Positions 14,052 through 20,905 of a stretch of 20,905 bases of DNA are shown piece after piece; within the stretch, counting starts at the first letter, position 1, and each line of letters starts with the position of its first letter. The position numbers and the translations under genes were made by a program. The DNA is taken from positions 1 through 20,905 of the forward strand of contig JAEZGK010000059.1 in NCBI GenBank assembly GCA_023437365.1, given 5' to 3'. Below the pieces are notes generated by a model that worked only from the letters and a program-made list of their open reading frames with translations, did not search any database and was not told the origin of the DNA. Source of the DNA: Bacillota bacterium (GTDB lineage Bacteria > Bacillota > Clostridia > Lachnospirales > Lachnospiraceae).

Positions 14052-14785
14052 GATGTCTTGCATTTATTACACGTAACAGGAAGGAAATCCTCAGAGATCC
14101 CTTAAATCTTGCATTCGGTATCGGCTTCCCGCTGGTGGTTCTGTTGCTTCTATCAGCAATTCAGGCAAATATTCCGGTGGACTTATTTGTCATAGATCAG
14201 CTGGTCCCCGGAATTGCAGTGTTCGGATTGTCCTTCATTACTCTATTTTCTTCCATGTTGATTGCGAAGGACAGAAGCACCTCCTTTTTGATGCGCCTGT
14301 TCTCCTCACCGATGAGGGCCTCCGATTATATCCTGGGGTATACATTACCAATGCTTCCAATCTCAATTGCTCAGAGTATCATATGTTTTGCAGCGGCGTT
14401 ATGTCTCGGCCTGACCTTCAGCATAAACCTGTTCCTATGCTTACTGGTTCTGATTCCGGCAGCTTTATTTTTTATCGGCTTTGGGCTGATGGCAGGCAGT
14501 ATCTTCAATGATAAGCAGGTCGGTGGCATCTGTGGTGCTCTGCTGACGAACGTGAGTGCATGGCTGAGCGGTACCTGGTTTGACTTAAGCCTCGTGGGAG
14601 GAGGGTTTAAGACGGTAGCCTATGCGCTGCCCTTTGCTCATGCAGTGGATGCCTGCCGAGCAGCATTATCGGGTAATTACTCGGATATTATGCCCCATTT
14701 ATGGTGGGTCATTGGTTATGCGGCTGCCATGCTGATCATTGCCATAGTCATCTTTAACCATAAGATGAGAGCCGATCAGGGCTGA
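14048..14785 (+). CDS. ABC-2 type permease
   Basis: 245 residues with about six hydrophobic segments, starting after a short basic N-terminus (MRCLAFITRNRKEILRDPLNLAFGIGFPLVVLLLL). The segment FLMRLFSSPMRASDYILGYTLPMLP matches the conserved ABC-2 membrane region (PF01061), where R-L-x-x-x-P-x precedes the third helix. GAGAGGGGG ahead of the ATG is the ribosome binding site and lies inside the ATPase gene, whose stop overlaps this start. With the ATPase it forms a probable homodimeric exporter. A terminator follows at 14918-14952. Confidence 0.9.
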   Translation: MRCLAFITRNRKEILRDPLNLAFGIGFPLVVLLLLSAIQANIPVDLFVIDQLVPGIAVFGLSFITLFSSMLIAKDRSTSFLMRLFSSPMRASDYILGYTLPMLPISIAQSIICFAAALCLGLTFSINLFLCLLVLIPAALFFIGFGLMAGSIFNDKQVGGICGALLTNVSAWLSGTWFDLSLVGGGFKTVAYALPFAHAVDACRAALSGNYSDIMPHLWWVIGYAAAMLIIAIVIFNHKMRADQG

Positions 14786-14917
14786 TCCTTCTCAATAGAG
14801 TAGAATAATCCTGAGGACCTGTAAATTCGCACAGGAGTATTTAAAAATCATTATAAATAAATCATTATAAAATTCCTCTTGATTTTAAGAAAACGGTATG
14901 TTAATATAAGGCAACAG
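14786..14917. other. Gap after the ABC-2 permease
   Basis: No gene is supported. It holds a small dyad CCTGT/ACAGG (about 14819-14836) and two near-identical AT-rich units of AATCATTATAAA around 14846-14872. Their role is unknown. Confidence 0.35.
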
Positions 14918-14952
14918 CAAAGGTGTTGTATACACAATACCTTTGTCTTTTT
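14918..14952 (+). terminator. Rho-independent terminator of the AbrB-ABC cassette
   Basis: CAAAGGTGTTGT pairs with ACAATACCTTTG (12 bp including one G-U, loop ATAC) and is followed by TCTTTTTAT. Well placed to separate the exporter unit from the T-box operon. Confidence 0.8.
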
Positions 14953-14979
14953 ATATCATAAATTTCTTTTTATAAATTA

Positions 14980-14988
14980 TGATATAAT
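14980..14988 (+). promoter_or_regulatory. Extended -10 promoter of the T-box / AspRS-gatCAB operon
   Basis: TGATATAAT is a perfect extended -10, without a good -35 at the right distance. The start of transcription would be near 14995, immediately before the first paired strand of the T-box, which fits the usual short 5' end of T-box leaders. Confidence 0.65.
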
Positions 14989-14999
14989 AATGAGGTAAT

Positions 15000-15370
15000 G
15001 CAAGCTTACTTATCATTACCGAGTGGAGCGAAGAGATCATGAACATGAATAGGTTCATGATAGAGTTTAACCTGATAAGATGTGAATATGTAATCGGCTG
15101 TGAAGGAGACTTTATTCTACCGAATAATCGAACGACAGGAATGGTGAGCCACCGACTGAGAGCACACTAGAGATGATAAGTAGGATACGGAACACTCCGG
15201 AGCCCGCGGGCTGAACAATCAGTAGGTTCGTGCGTGACACGCGTTAAGTGTAACAGAACTCAGTTCTGTTGAAAGAGGAGAGCTTAGGCTCTCAAGGCGG
15301 GTGGTACCGCGGGAAATTCGATTTCTCGTCCCGAAGAATGCAAGCAAAGCATTCTTCGGGACTTTTTTAT
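15000..15370 (+). promoter_or_regulatory. T-box riboswitch controlling aspS-gatCAB
   Basis: The T-box core GGGTGGTACCGCG lies at 15299-15311, followed by a perfect 14-bp terminator with six T (15328-15368). The base of Stem I pairs TACTTATCAT (15007-15016) with ATGATAAGTA (15173-15182). GG-AA-TGGTGA-G-CC at about 15139-15150 resembles the Stem I distal loop. Further hairpins at about 15251-15269 (AACAGAACT/AGTTCTGTT) and 15279-15294 (GAGAGC/GCTCTC) lie where Stem II/III belong. Uncharged tRNA should pair with the core and prevent the terminator. The specifier triplet could not be fixed by hand; GAAC at 15130-15133 followed by GAC (15134-15136) is one candidate region. Confidence 0.93.
15328..15368 (+). 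terminator. Regulated terminator of the T-box
   Basis: Arms GTCCCGAAGAATGC (15328-15341) and GCATTCTTCGGGAC (15349-15362) pair perfectly around a 7-nt loop, then six T. This is the off-state of the riboswitch; the competing antiterminator uses the T-box core just upstream. Confidence 0.9.
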
Positions 15371-15495
15371 TGCTCTGAACTAACTTGTTTCTGAGTACTG
15401 AAGAGTCTGGAGACCGGTGAATATCTAAATCAGATGAACCGGTGCTACGAAAGAATGCATGTCAAAAGAGACTTAGAAAGAATGGAGGAATATGC

Positions 15496-16830
15496 ATGGA
15501 ATTCATTACAGGCTTACAGCAAAAACAAACAAGTGATATCAGTGACATCTTAGGAAAAGAAATCAAAGGCAATGTAAGGATCAACGGCTGTATCCACACC
15601 ATCCGGAATATGGGAGAGGTAGCCTTTGTCGTTCTTCGTAAAAGAGAAGGACTTGTACAATGTATCTTTGAGGAAGGGGTAACCGATATCGTATTAAAGG
15701 ATTTAAAGGAAGGTATGACCGTGGAAGCGGAAGGCCTGCTGCATGAGGAGGAAAGAGCTCCTCAGGGCTTTGAAGTAAGACTCACAAAGCTTAAGGTTCT
15801 GACCTCTCCGAAGGACGGGGCGATGCTGCCGCTTCCGATCTCCAAATGGAAGCTGAAGACCTCCCTGGAGACAAAGCTGAACTATAGACCAATCTCCCTC
15901 CGTAACATAAGGGAAAGAGCAATCTTTAAGCTTCAGGAGGGGATCGTCAGAGGCTTCCGGGATTTTCTGTATTCCCAGGGCTTTACGGAAATTCGTACAC
16001 CGAAGATCGTTGCGGGCAATGCCGAAGGCGGGGCAAATGTATTCAAGCTGGAGTACTTCGGCAGCAAAGCATTTTTGGCTCAAAGCCCTCAGTTCTATAA
16101 ACAGACCATGGTTGGAGTCTTCGACAGGGTATTTGAAGCGGCTCCGGTATTCCGTGCTGAGAAACACAATACCACCAGACATTTAAACGAATATACCAGC
16201 CTTGATTTTGAGATGGGCTATATTGACGGCTTTGAGGATATCATGGCTATGGAGACGGAGATGCTTCGAGCTGTATTTACTCTATTGTCAAAGGATTATG
16301 CAAAGGAAGTAAGGCTGCTTGAAGTAACGATCCCTGAGCTTACTAAGATTCCGGCAGTACGATTTGACGAAGCTAAGGTTCTCGTATCCGAAAAATATAA
16401 CAGAAAGATAAAAAATCCCTACGATCTGGAGCCGGAGGAAGAGGTCCTGATCGGGAAATACTTTAAAGAGGAATATGACAGTGATTTTGTATTTGTTACC
16501 CATTATCCCTCCAAGAAGCGACCCTTTTATGCGATGGATGATCCTACAGATCCCAAGTTTACTTTAAGCTTTGACCTTTTATTTAAGGGCATGGAGATAA
16601 CCACCGGTGGTCAGAGAATTCACGATTATGAGGCTCAGATTGCAAAAATGATGGCACGCGGCATGAACCCCGAGGAATTTACCAACTTCCTGATGATCCA
16701 TAAGCACGGTATGCCTCCTCATGGTGGCCTTGGCATCGGTCTTGAAAGACTGACGATGAAGCTTCTGGATGAACAAAATGTCCGTGAGACGACCTTATTC
16801 CCGCGTGACCTATCAAGGCTGGAGCCTTAA
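15496..16830 (+). CDS. aspS: Archaeal-type, probably non-discriminating aspartyl-tRNA synthetase
   Basis: 444 residues; start at 15496 with GGAGG (15484-15488) at 7 nt. Domains: N-terminal OB-fold anticodon-binding domain (about 20-105), then the class IIb catalytic core with FLAQSPQFYKQ, motif 2 F219-RAEKHNTTRHLNEY and motif 3 GGLGIGLER418. It lacks the large GAD insertion of bacterial AspRS and matches the archaeal/eukaryotic AspRS type. Positions equivalent to W26 and K85 of the discriminating Thermococcus kodakarensis enzyme are H34 (in NGCIHTI) and P89 (in RAPQGFE). His/Gln and Pro there mark enzymes that also charge tRNA(Asn). With gatCAB downstream this indicates the indirect Asn-tRNA route. 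AsnRS is an alternative annotation, but the operon and these residues argue against it. Confidence 0.9.
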   Translation: MEFITGLQQKQTSDISDILGKEIKGNVRINGCIHTIRNMGEVAFVVLRKREGLVQCIFEEGVTDIVLKDLKEGMTVEAEGLLHEEERAPQGFEVRLTKLKVLTSPKDGAMLPLPISKWKLKTSLETKLNYRPISLRNIRERAIFKLQEGIVRGFRDFLYSQGFTEIRTPKIVAGNAEGGANVFKLEYFGSKAFLAQSPQFYKQTMVGVFDRVFEAAPVFRAEKHNTTRHLNEYTSLDFEMGYIDGFEDIMAMETEMLRAVFTLLSKDYAKEVRLLEVTIPELTKIPAVRFDEAKVLVSEKYNRKIKNPYDLEPEEEVLIGKYFKEEYDSDFVFVTHYPSKKRPFYAMDDPTDPKFTLSFDLLFKGMEITTGGQRIHDYEAQIAKMMARGMNPEEFTNFLMIHKHGMPPHGGLGIGLERLTMKLLDEQNVRETTLFPRDLSRLEP

Positions 16831-16906
16831 ACGTAAAATTACTGATAGTAGTGAAGAATGCAGTGGATATCACAACATGGATATTGAATAGAAAGGTGGA
16901 AAAATC

Positions 16907-17194
16907 ATGACGATCAATGAAGAAACCATACGTTATGTTGCGGCCCTGGCAAAGCTCGCTGTCTCTGAAGATGAGAAGCAGAAGGCGATGCAGGACCTAG
17001 ATCGTATTCTGGATTATATAGAAACCATGAACGGACTGGATACGGAGGGTGTGGAGCCAATGTCCCATGTCCTGCCGATCAGAAATGTCTTCCGTGAAGA
17101 CGAGGTAACGAATGGAGATGACCGCGAAGAACTGCTTCGTAACGCTCCGAAGCGAATCGACGGAAGCTTCGCTGTTCCGAAGACCGTAGAATAA
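16907..17194 (+). CDS. gatC: Asp/Glu-tRNA amidotransferase subunit C
   Basis: 95 residues, the normal size for GatC. It opens MTINEETIRYVAALAKLAVSEDE and continues through DLDRILDYIETMNGLDTEGVEPMSHVLPI, the conserved helix and strand that wrap around GatA, then the extended NVFREDEV tail. It stabilises the GatA-GatB interface and has no catalytic residues. It follows aspS after 76 nt with AAAGGTGG upstream, and gatA begins 16 nt after its stop. Same transcription unit as the T-box. Confidence 0.96.
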   Translation: MTINEETIRYVAALAKLAVSEDEKQKAMQDLDRILDYIETMNGLDTEGVEPMSHVLPIRNVFREDEVTNGDDREELLRNAPKRIDGSFAVPKTVE

Positions 17195-17210
17195 TAAGGA
17201 GGCAAAGAGG

Positions 17211-18683
17211 ATGGATATCACAACATTGTCTGCGCTGGAGCTTGGCAGAAAAATTAAGGCAAAGGAATTATCGGTTGCCGATGCAGTGAAAGCGCAGCTA
17301 GAAATCATAAAGCAAAGAGACCCGGAGTATGGCTGTTATATCTCGGTCCTGGAAGAGGATGCTTATGCACAGGCTAAAGCTGTGCAGGCACGGATGGATG
17401 CAGGAGAACTGGAGGCTTCGCCCTTGGCGGGAGTGCCGATGGCAGTGAAGGATAATATCTGTACCAAAGGAATAAAGACCACCTGCGCGTCCAAGATACT
17501 ATATAATTTTGAGCCGACCTATGATGCAACTGTTATCGAGAAACTGAAGAATGCAGGTGCTGTCATAATCGGTAAGACGAATATGGATGAGTTCGCTATG
17601 GGAAGTACGACTGAGACCTCTTTCTTTGGGGAAACGAAAAATCCCCGGAACAAGGCCTGCGTTCCCGGGGGCTCCAGTGGCGGTTCAGCAGCCGCAGTTG
17701 CTGCGGAAGAGGCTTTTTACGCACTCGGTTCCGATACCGGCGGGTCCATAAGACAGCCGGCGGGCTATTGCGGAGTAACCGGAATCAAGCCTACCTACGG
17801 AACGGTTTCCCGTTACGGATTGATTGCCTATGCCTCCTCTCTGGATCAGATCGGTACAATCGGTAGGAATGTATCGGATTGTGCGGCTGCACTGGAGGTG
17901 ATCTCCGGTCATGACAGCAAGGATTCCACTTCCGCCCCGACAGAAAGCTATCGCTATACGGATGCGCTTGTGGATGATGTGAAGGGTATGAAGATCGGTA
18001 TCCCGAAGGATTACCTCGGAGACGGAATTGAACCTGAGGTTAAGGAAAGTATATTAAAAGCCGCTGAAGTACTGAAGAGTAAGGGAGCGGTAATCGAGGA
18101 ATTTGAATTGCACTCCGTTGAATTTGCGGTCCCTTCCTATTATGTCATCGCCTGTGCAGAAGCAAGCTCTAACTTATCCAGATTTGATGGTGTAAAATAT
18201 GGTTATCGTACCCCTGATTTTGAAGGCCTGCAGCAGGTGTATAAGAAGACCAGAAGCGAAGGCTTCGGCAATGAGGTAAAACGCCGAATGATGATCGGTG
18301 CCTTTGTGCTAAGCTCCGGTTATTACGACGCCTTTTATAATAAAGCACTGAAGGTAAGAGCGATTATCAATGAGGGCTTTCAGAAGGCATTTGAAAGGTA
18401 TGATATCCTGCTCGGGCCGATTGCTCCCGAGACTGCACCCAAGCTTGGCGAGAGTCTCTCAGACCCATTAAAGATGTACTTGTCCGATATCTATACCGTA
18501 TCAGTGAATCTGGCGGGACTTCCTGCCATCAGTCTTCCCTGCGGGAAGGATGGGAAGGGTCTGCCCATCGGTCTTCAGCTGATCGGTAAGCATTTTGGTG
18601 AGAAGGACATCATTCGGGCTGCTTACAGCTTTGAGCAGGCAGTCGGGTATGAGAGACCGGCTGTACTTGGAAAGGAGGCATAG
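17211..18683 (+). CDS. gatA: Asp/Glu-tRNA amidotransferase subunit A
   Basis: 490 residues, full length. The amidase-signature triad is complete: K80 in MAVKDNI, cis-Ser S155 in GGSSGGS, and nucleophile S179 in GSDTGGSIRQPA. These fit the Staphylococcus aureus GatA residues K79/S154/S178 with an offset of one. GatA releases ammonia from glutamine (or takes asparagine) and sends it through a channel to GatB. AAGGAGG precedes the ATG. The stop is 3 nt before gatB, and the gatB ribosome binding site (AAAGGAGG) lies within the last codons of this gene, giving tight coupling. Confidence 0.98.
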   Translation: MDITTLSALELGRKIKAKELSVADAVKAQLEIIKQRDPEYGCYISVLEEDAYAQAKAVQARMDAGELEASPLAGVPMAVKDNICTKGIKTTCASKILYNFEPTYDATVIEKLKNAGAVIIGKTNMDEFAMGSTTETSFFGETKNPRNKACVPGGSSGGSAAAVAAEEAFYALGSDTGGSIRQPAGYCGVTGIKPTYGTVSRYGLIAYASSLDQIGTIGRNVSDCAAALEVISGHDSKDSTSAPTESYRYTDALVDDVKGMKIGIPKDYLGDGIEPEVKESILKAAEVLKSKGAVIEEFELHSVEFAVPSYYVIACAEASSNLSRFDGVKYGYRTPDFEGLQQVYKKTRSEGFGNEVKRRMMIGAFVLSSGYYDAFYNKALKVRAIINEGFQKAFERYDILLGPIAPETAPKLGESLSDPLKMYLSDIYTVSVNLAGLPAISLPCGKDGKGLPIGLQLIGKHFGEKDIIRAAYSFEQAVGYERPAVLGKEA

Positions 18684-18686
18684 GAC

Positions 18687-20123
18687 ATGAAAGCATATGA
18701 AACCGTCATTGGTCTGGAGGTTCATGTTGAGCTAGCCACCAAATCAAAAATATTCTGTGGTTGTACCACACAATTCGGCGGAGATCCCAATACCCATTGC
18801 TGTCCTGTCTGTACAGGTATGCCGGGAACGCTTCCCGTATTGAATAAAAGGGTCGTGGAATTTGCCATGGCAGCAGGTCTTGCGATGAACTGTACGATTA
18901 CTCAGAGATGTAAGTTCGACCGGAAGAACTATTTCTATCCCGATCTTCCGAAGGCTTATCAGATCTCCCAGCTCTATCTTCCTATCTGTCGGAACGGCGG
19001 GCTCGAGATTGAGACCGAAGCCGGAAGGAAGACGGTCAGAATCCATGAGATTCACATGGAGGAGGATGCCGGTAAGCTGGTGCATGATCCCTGGGAGGAT
19101 TGTACCTTAGTCGACTATAACCGCTGTGGTGTTCCTCTGATTGAGATCGTAAGTGAGCCCGATATGCGTTCTGCCGATGAGGTGATTGCATATCTGGAGA
19201 AGCTGAGATTGATTCTTCAATATCTCGGAGTATCCGACTGTAAGATGCAGGAGGGATCACTTCGTGCCGACATAAATTTATCCGTTCGTGAGGTCGGAGC
19301 AAAGGAATTCGGTACCAGAACCGAGATGAAGAATATGAACTCCTTTAAAGCCATAGCAAGAGCAATCGAGGGAGAGAGGAAGCGTCAGATAGAACTGATA
19401 GAGGATGGGAAGAAAGTAATTCAGGAAACCAGACGCTGGGATGATAATAAGGACACCAGCTTTGCTATGCGGTCCAAGGAAGATGCACAGGACTACAGAT
19501 ATTTTCCGGAACCGGATCTGCCTCCAATCGAAATCAGTGATGAATGGCTGAGAAGCATTCAGGAACGTCAGCCGGAGCTGCGGGATGAGAAGATGGCACG
19601 GTATGAGAAGGAATTTGATATCCCTGCCTATGATGCCTCCATCATAACCGGCTCCAAGCATCTGGCCGATCTCTTTGAAGAAACGGTAGCTCTATGCGGT
19701 AAACCGAAGGAGGTATCTAACTGGCTGATGGTTGAGACTATGCGCCTTTTAAAGGAGCAGGAGCTGGAACCGGAAGCAATCAGCTTTACCCCCGCACAGC
19801 TGGCTGTACTGATACAACTCGTGGATGGGAATAAGATCAACCGTACTGTAGCGAAGGAGGTTTTCGAGAAGATATTCAAGGAGAACGTCGATCCGGTACA
19901 GTATGTGGAGCAGTATGGACTGGGAATGGTTTCGGATGACGGACTTCTGCGCACTACCATTGAGAAGATTATTTCGGATAGCCCTCAATCCGTTACCGAT
20001 TATAAAAGCGGTAAGCTCAAGGCTATGGGGTATATCGTAGGACAAACGATGAAGGAGATGAAGGGAAAGGCAGATCCCGGTAAAATTAATCAGCTGGTAA
20101 AGGAGCTACTTGATCAATTGTAA
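18687..20123 (+). CDS. gatB: Asp/Glu-tRNA amidotransferase subunit B
   Basis: 478 residues. The N-terminal cradle domain begins YETVIGLEVHVELATKSKIFCGC and has the zinc-site cysteines C-x-C (FCGC) and C-x-x-C (HCCPVC). The YxYFPEPDLPP segment and the helical and YqeY-like tail (from about residue 330) are present. GatB activates the side-chain carboxylate of misacylated Asp-tRNA(Asn) or Glu-tRNA(Gln) with ATP and amidates it using ammonia from GatA; the tail domain recognises the tRNA. Given the neighbouring non-discriminating AspRS, Asn-tRNA formation is at least one of its jobs. Last gene of the operon, ending at a terminator. Confidence 0.98.
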   Translation: MKAYETVIGLEVHVELATKSKIFCGCTTQFGGDPNTHCCPVCTGMPGTLPVLNKRVVEFAMAAGLAMNCTITQRCKFDRKNYFYPDLPKAYQISQLYLPICRNGGLEIETEAGRKTVRIHEIHMEEDAGKLVHDPWEDCTLVDYNRCGVPLIEIVSEPDMRSADEVIAYLEKLRLILQYLGVSDCKMQEGSLRADINLSVREVGAKEFGTRTEMKNMNSFKAIARAIEGERKRQIELIEDGKKVIQETRRWDDNKDTSFAMRSKEDAQDYRYFPEPDLPPIEISDEWLRSIQERQPELRDEKMARYEKEFDIPAYDASIITGSKHLADLFEETVALCGKPKEVSNWLMVETMRLLKEQELEPEAISFTPAQLAVLIQLVDGNKINRTVAKEVFEKIFKENVDPVQYVEQYGLGMVSDDGLLRTTIEKIISDSPQSVTDYKSGKLKAMGYIVGQTMKEMKGKADPGKINQLVKELLDQL

Positions 20124-20150
20124 GAATTGATGTAAATGGAACAAATAAAG

Positions 20151-20213
20151 CCTCATCCTGACAGATAGGTCTTTCCTACTAAAAGCCCTACCTTTGTCGA
20201 GGATGAGGTTTTA
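20151..20213 (+). terminator. Terminator of the aspS-gatCAB operon
   Basis: CCTCATCCT (20151-20159) pairs with AGGATGAGG (20200-20208), followed by TTTTA. Inside, GACA/TGTC and ATAGG/CCTAC-like segments can extend the stem. It starts 27 nt after the gatB stop. Confidence 0.75.
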
Positions 20214-20227
20214 CTGTCATTTTATCA

Positions 20228-20256
20228 TTGTATATTATTCCTAAATGGCGTATAAT
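20228..20256 (+). promoter_or_regulatory. Promoter of the PilZ gene
   Basis: TTGTAT (20228-20233), a 17-bp spacer and TATAAT (20251-20256). The transcript would begin near 20263, which is downstream of the ATG at 20245 and so supports the later start at 20293. Confidence 0.65.
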
Positions 20257-20292
20257 AAGTGTAGAAAATACGATGCGCTGGAGGAGTACAAG

Positions 20293-20661
20293 ATGGATGA
20301 GAGAAGAAAACAAAAACGATTGCCTGTAACCATGAGTTTGGAAATATTATATCTCTATAAACAGGATCATGAGTTAATTGCCAATTTACATGCTCCGATA
20401 GAGGTTGTAAATATCTCATTGAATGGGATTGGTTTTCGAACAAAAAGCAGTTTACCTATGGGATATTATTTTAATGCTAATATCAATCTGGGCGGTGAAG
20501 ATACTCTGCATAGTGTTGTCCGCATCATAAGGTCTCAACCAGACGAAGATTCCACCTATTATGGTTGTGAGTTTGTTGGTGTTGCATCGGTTCTTTCCTA
20601 TATCCTCGAAGATTATGATCATAAGCTTTCCCAAGAACAGACGACTGATACGAAACAATAG
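20293..20661 (+). CDS. Single-domain PilZ protein (probable c-di-GMP effector)
   Basis: 122 residues when started at 20293, where GGAGGAG (20280-20286) lies 6 nt upstream and the promoter lies just before. The two c-di-GMP contact motifs are intact: R5-K-Q-K-R9 (RxxxR) and N40-I-S42-L-N-G45 ([D/N]xSxxG), followed by the beta-barrel strands up to YYGCEFVG. About 17 residues of polar tail follow. There is no second domain, so it should act by binding a partner upon c-di-GMP. No flagellar, pilus or cellulose gene is nearby to name that partner. Confidence 0.88.
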   Translation: MDERRKQKRLPVTMSLEILYLYKQDHELIANLHAPIEVVNISLNGIGFRTKSSLPMGYYFNANINLGGEDTLHSVVRIIRSQPDEDSTYYGCEFVGVASVLSYILEDYDHKLSQEQTTDTKQ

Positions 20662-20697
20662 AATAGATTGCTTCAATGATATAGTATCTGGAATTAA

Positions 20698-20768
20698 ACA
20701 GCTCCCGAAAACGTAGTTTATCAACTTCATGTTGATCAGACAAGTAGATTGAGGGGGCTGTATTTTAT
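20698..20768 (+). terminator. Dyad after the PilZ gene, possible terminator
   Basis: ACAGCTCCC (20698-20706) pairs with GGGGGCTGT (20753-20761) with one G-U, and ATCAAC/GTTGAT (about 20720-20736) forms an inner 6-bp stem. It is followed by ATTTTAT, a short T-tract. The ends also resemble inverted repeats of a small element, so its identity as a terminator is uncertain. Confidence 0.45.
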
Positions 20769-20799
20769 GTAATAGGAGAGTGCGTCCTATTACATAAAA
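20763..20799. repeat. 15-bp perfect inverted repeat at the left edge of the right repeat copy
   Basis: TTTTATGTAATAGGA (20763-20777) and TCCTATTACATAAAA (20785-20799) are perfect inverted copies around GAGTGCG. Only the right arm belongs to the 125-bp direct repeat. This suggests that the true repeat begins about 18 bp earlier than the window start shows. Confidence 0.85.
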
Positions 20800-20905
20800 A
20801 CGCTCCGCATAGCGAACAAGTTCGCTTTGGGATGCGCACCTCAGCGAATAAACGCTTATTGCATAAGCGTTCGGAAGTTATTGCTTCGCAATCCGCTCGG
20901 GCGCG
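20781..20905. repeat. Right copy of the 125-bp terminal direct repeat
   Basis: Identical over 125 of 125 bases to 1-125, same orientation, reaching the last base of the window. The match stops only because the sequence ends, so the true repeat may be longer (see the hairpins at 126-253). Confidence 0.95.

Noticed and set aside
15496..16830. Annotation as asparaginyl-tRNA synthetase
   Set aside because: AsnRS is a close relative, but the protein matches archaeal-type AspRS, carries the non-discriminating His/Pro pair, and lies with gatCAB, which would be redundant for Asn-tRNA if AsnRS were present.
1..20905. Circular plasmid or phage based on the identical ends
   Set aside because: No replication, partition, mobilisation or phage genes are present, and the genes are chromosomal housekeeping types. 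Kept as an open alternative in the findings.

Overview
The window looks like chromosomal DNA of a Gram-positive anaerobe of the Lachnospiraceae / Clostridium cluster XIVa type. This is inferred from strong AGGAGG-type ribosome binding sites, a T-box riboswitch, a BspA-like LRR surface protein, a LtaS-like enzyme, an archaeal-type AspRS joined to gatCAB, and CsoR/CopZ/CopA copper control. There is no plasmid or phage backbone. The first and last 125 bases are identical and in the same orientation. They are best read as two copies of a dispersed, hairpin-rich repeat at which the assembly stopped, although a circular molecule cannot be excluded from sequence alone.

Layout. 1-442: hairpin-dense non-coding repeat. 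443-1662: a 23-codon leader ORF overlapping (ATGA) a secreted LRR_5 protein. 1766-2893: serine beta-lactamase-family hydrolase. 3053-3272: a 220-bp near-perfect palindrome (MITE-like) lying between convergent genes. 3340-6117 (minus strand): three-gene ABC importer of the TrpXYZ / ABC_sub_bind type. 6252-9211: copper operon copA-copZ-csoR, with a -35/-10 promoter and a G/C-tract operator at the start site. 9538-12930: S66 (LD-carboxypeptidase/MccF-like) protein and a LtaS-type sulfatase with a heptad-repeat N-terminal extension, 3 nt apart. 13096-14785: AbrB-like regulator, ABC ATPase and ABC-2 permease joined by ATGA overlaps, behind a promoter whose -10 lies inside a 13-bp dyad. 15000-15370: T-box leader. 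15496-20123: archaeal-type AspRS, gatC, gatA, gatB. 20293-20661: single-domain PilZ protein. The 3' end returns to the repeat.

How the genes work together. The best-defined unit is tRNA-dependent asparagine synthesis. The AspRS carries the His/Pro pair that marks non-discriminating archaeal-type enzymes, so it should make Asp-tRNA(Asn), which GatCAB then amidates. The T-box upstream senses uncharged tRNA and controls the whole operon. The copper unit is self-contained: CopA exports Cu(I), CopZ carries it, and CsoR keeps the full Cu(I) ligand set and should repress the promoter. The S66/LtaS pair points to cell-envelope polymer work. No single strikingly new system is evident. The points most worth a second look are the T-box specifier, the palindromic element and its possible solo arm, the apparent loss of the S66 nucleophile, the LtaS heptad extension, the AbrB dyad and the flanking repeat.
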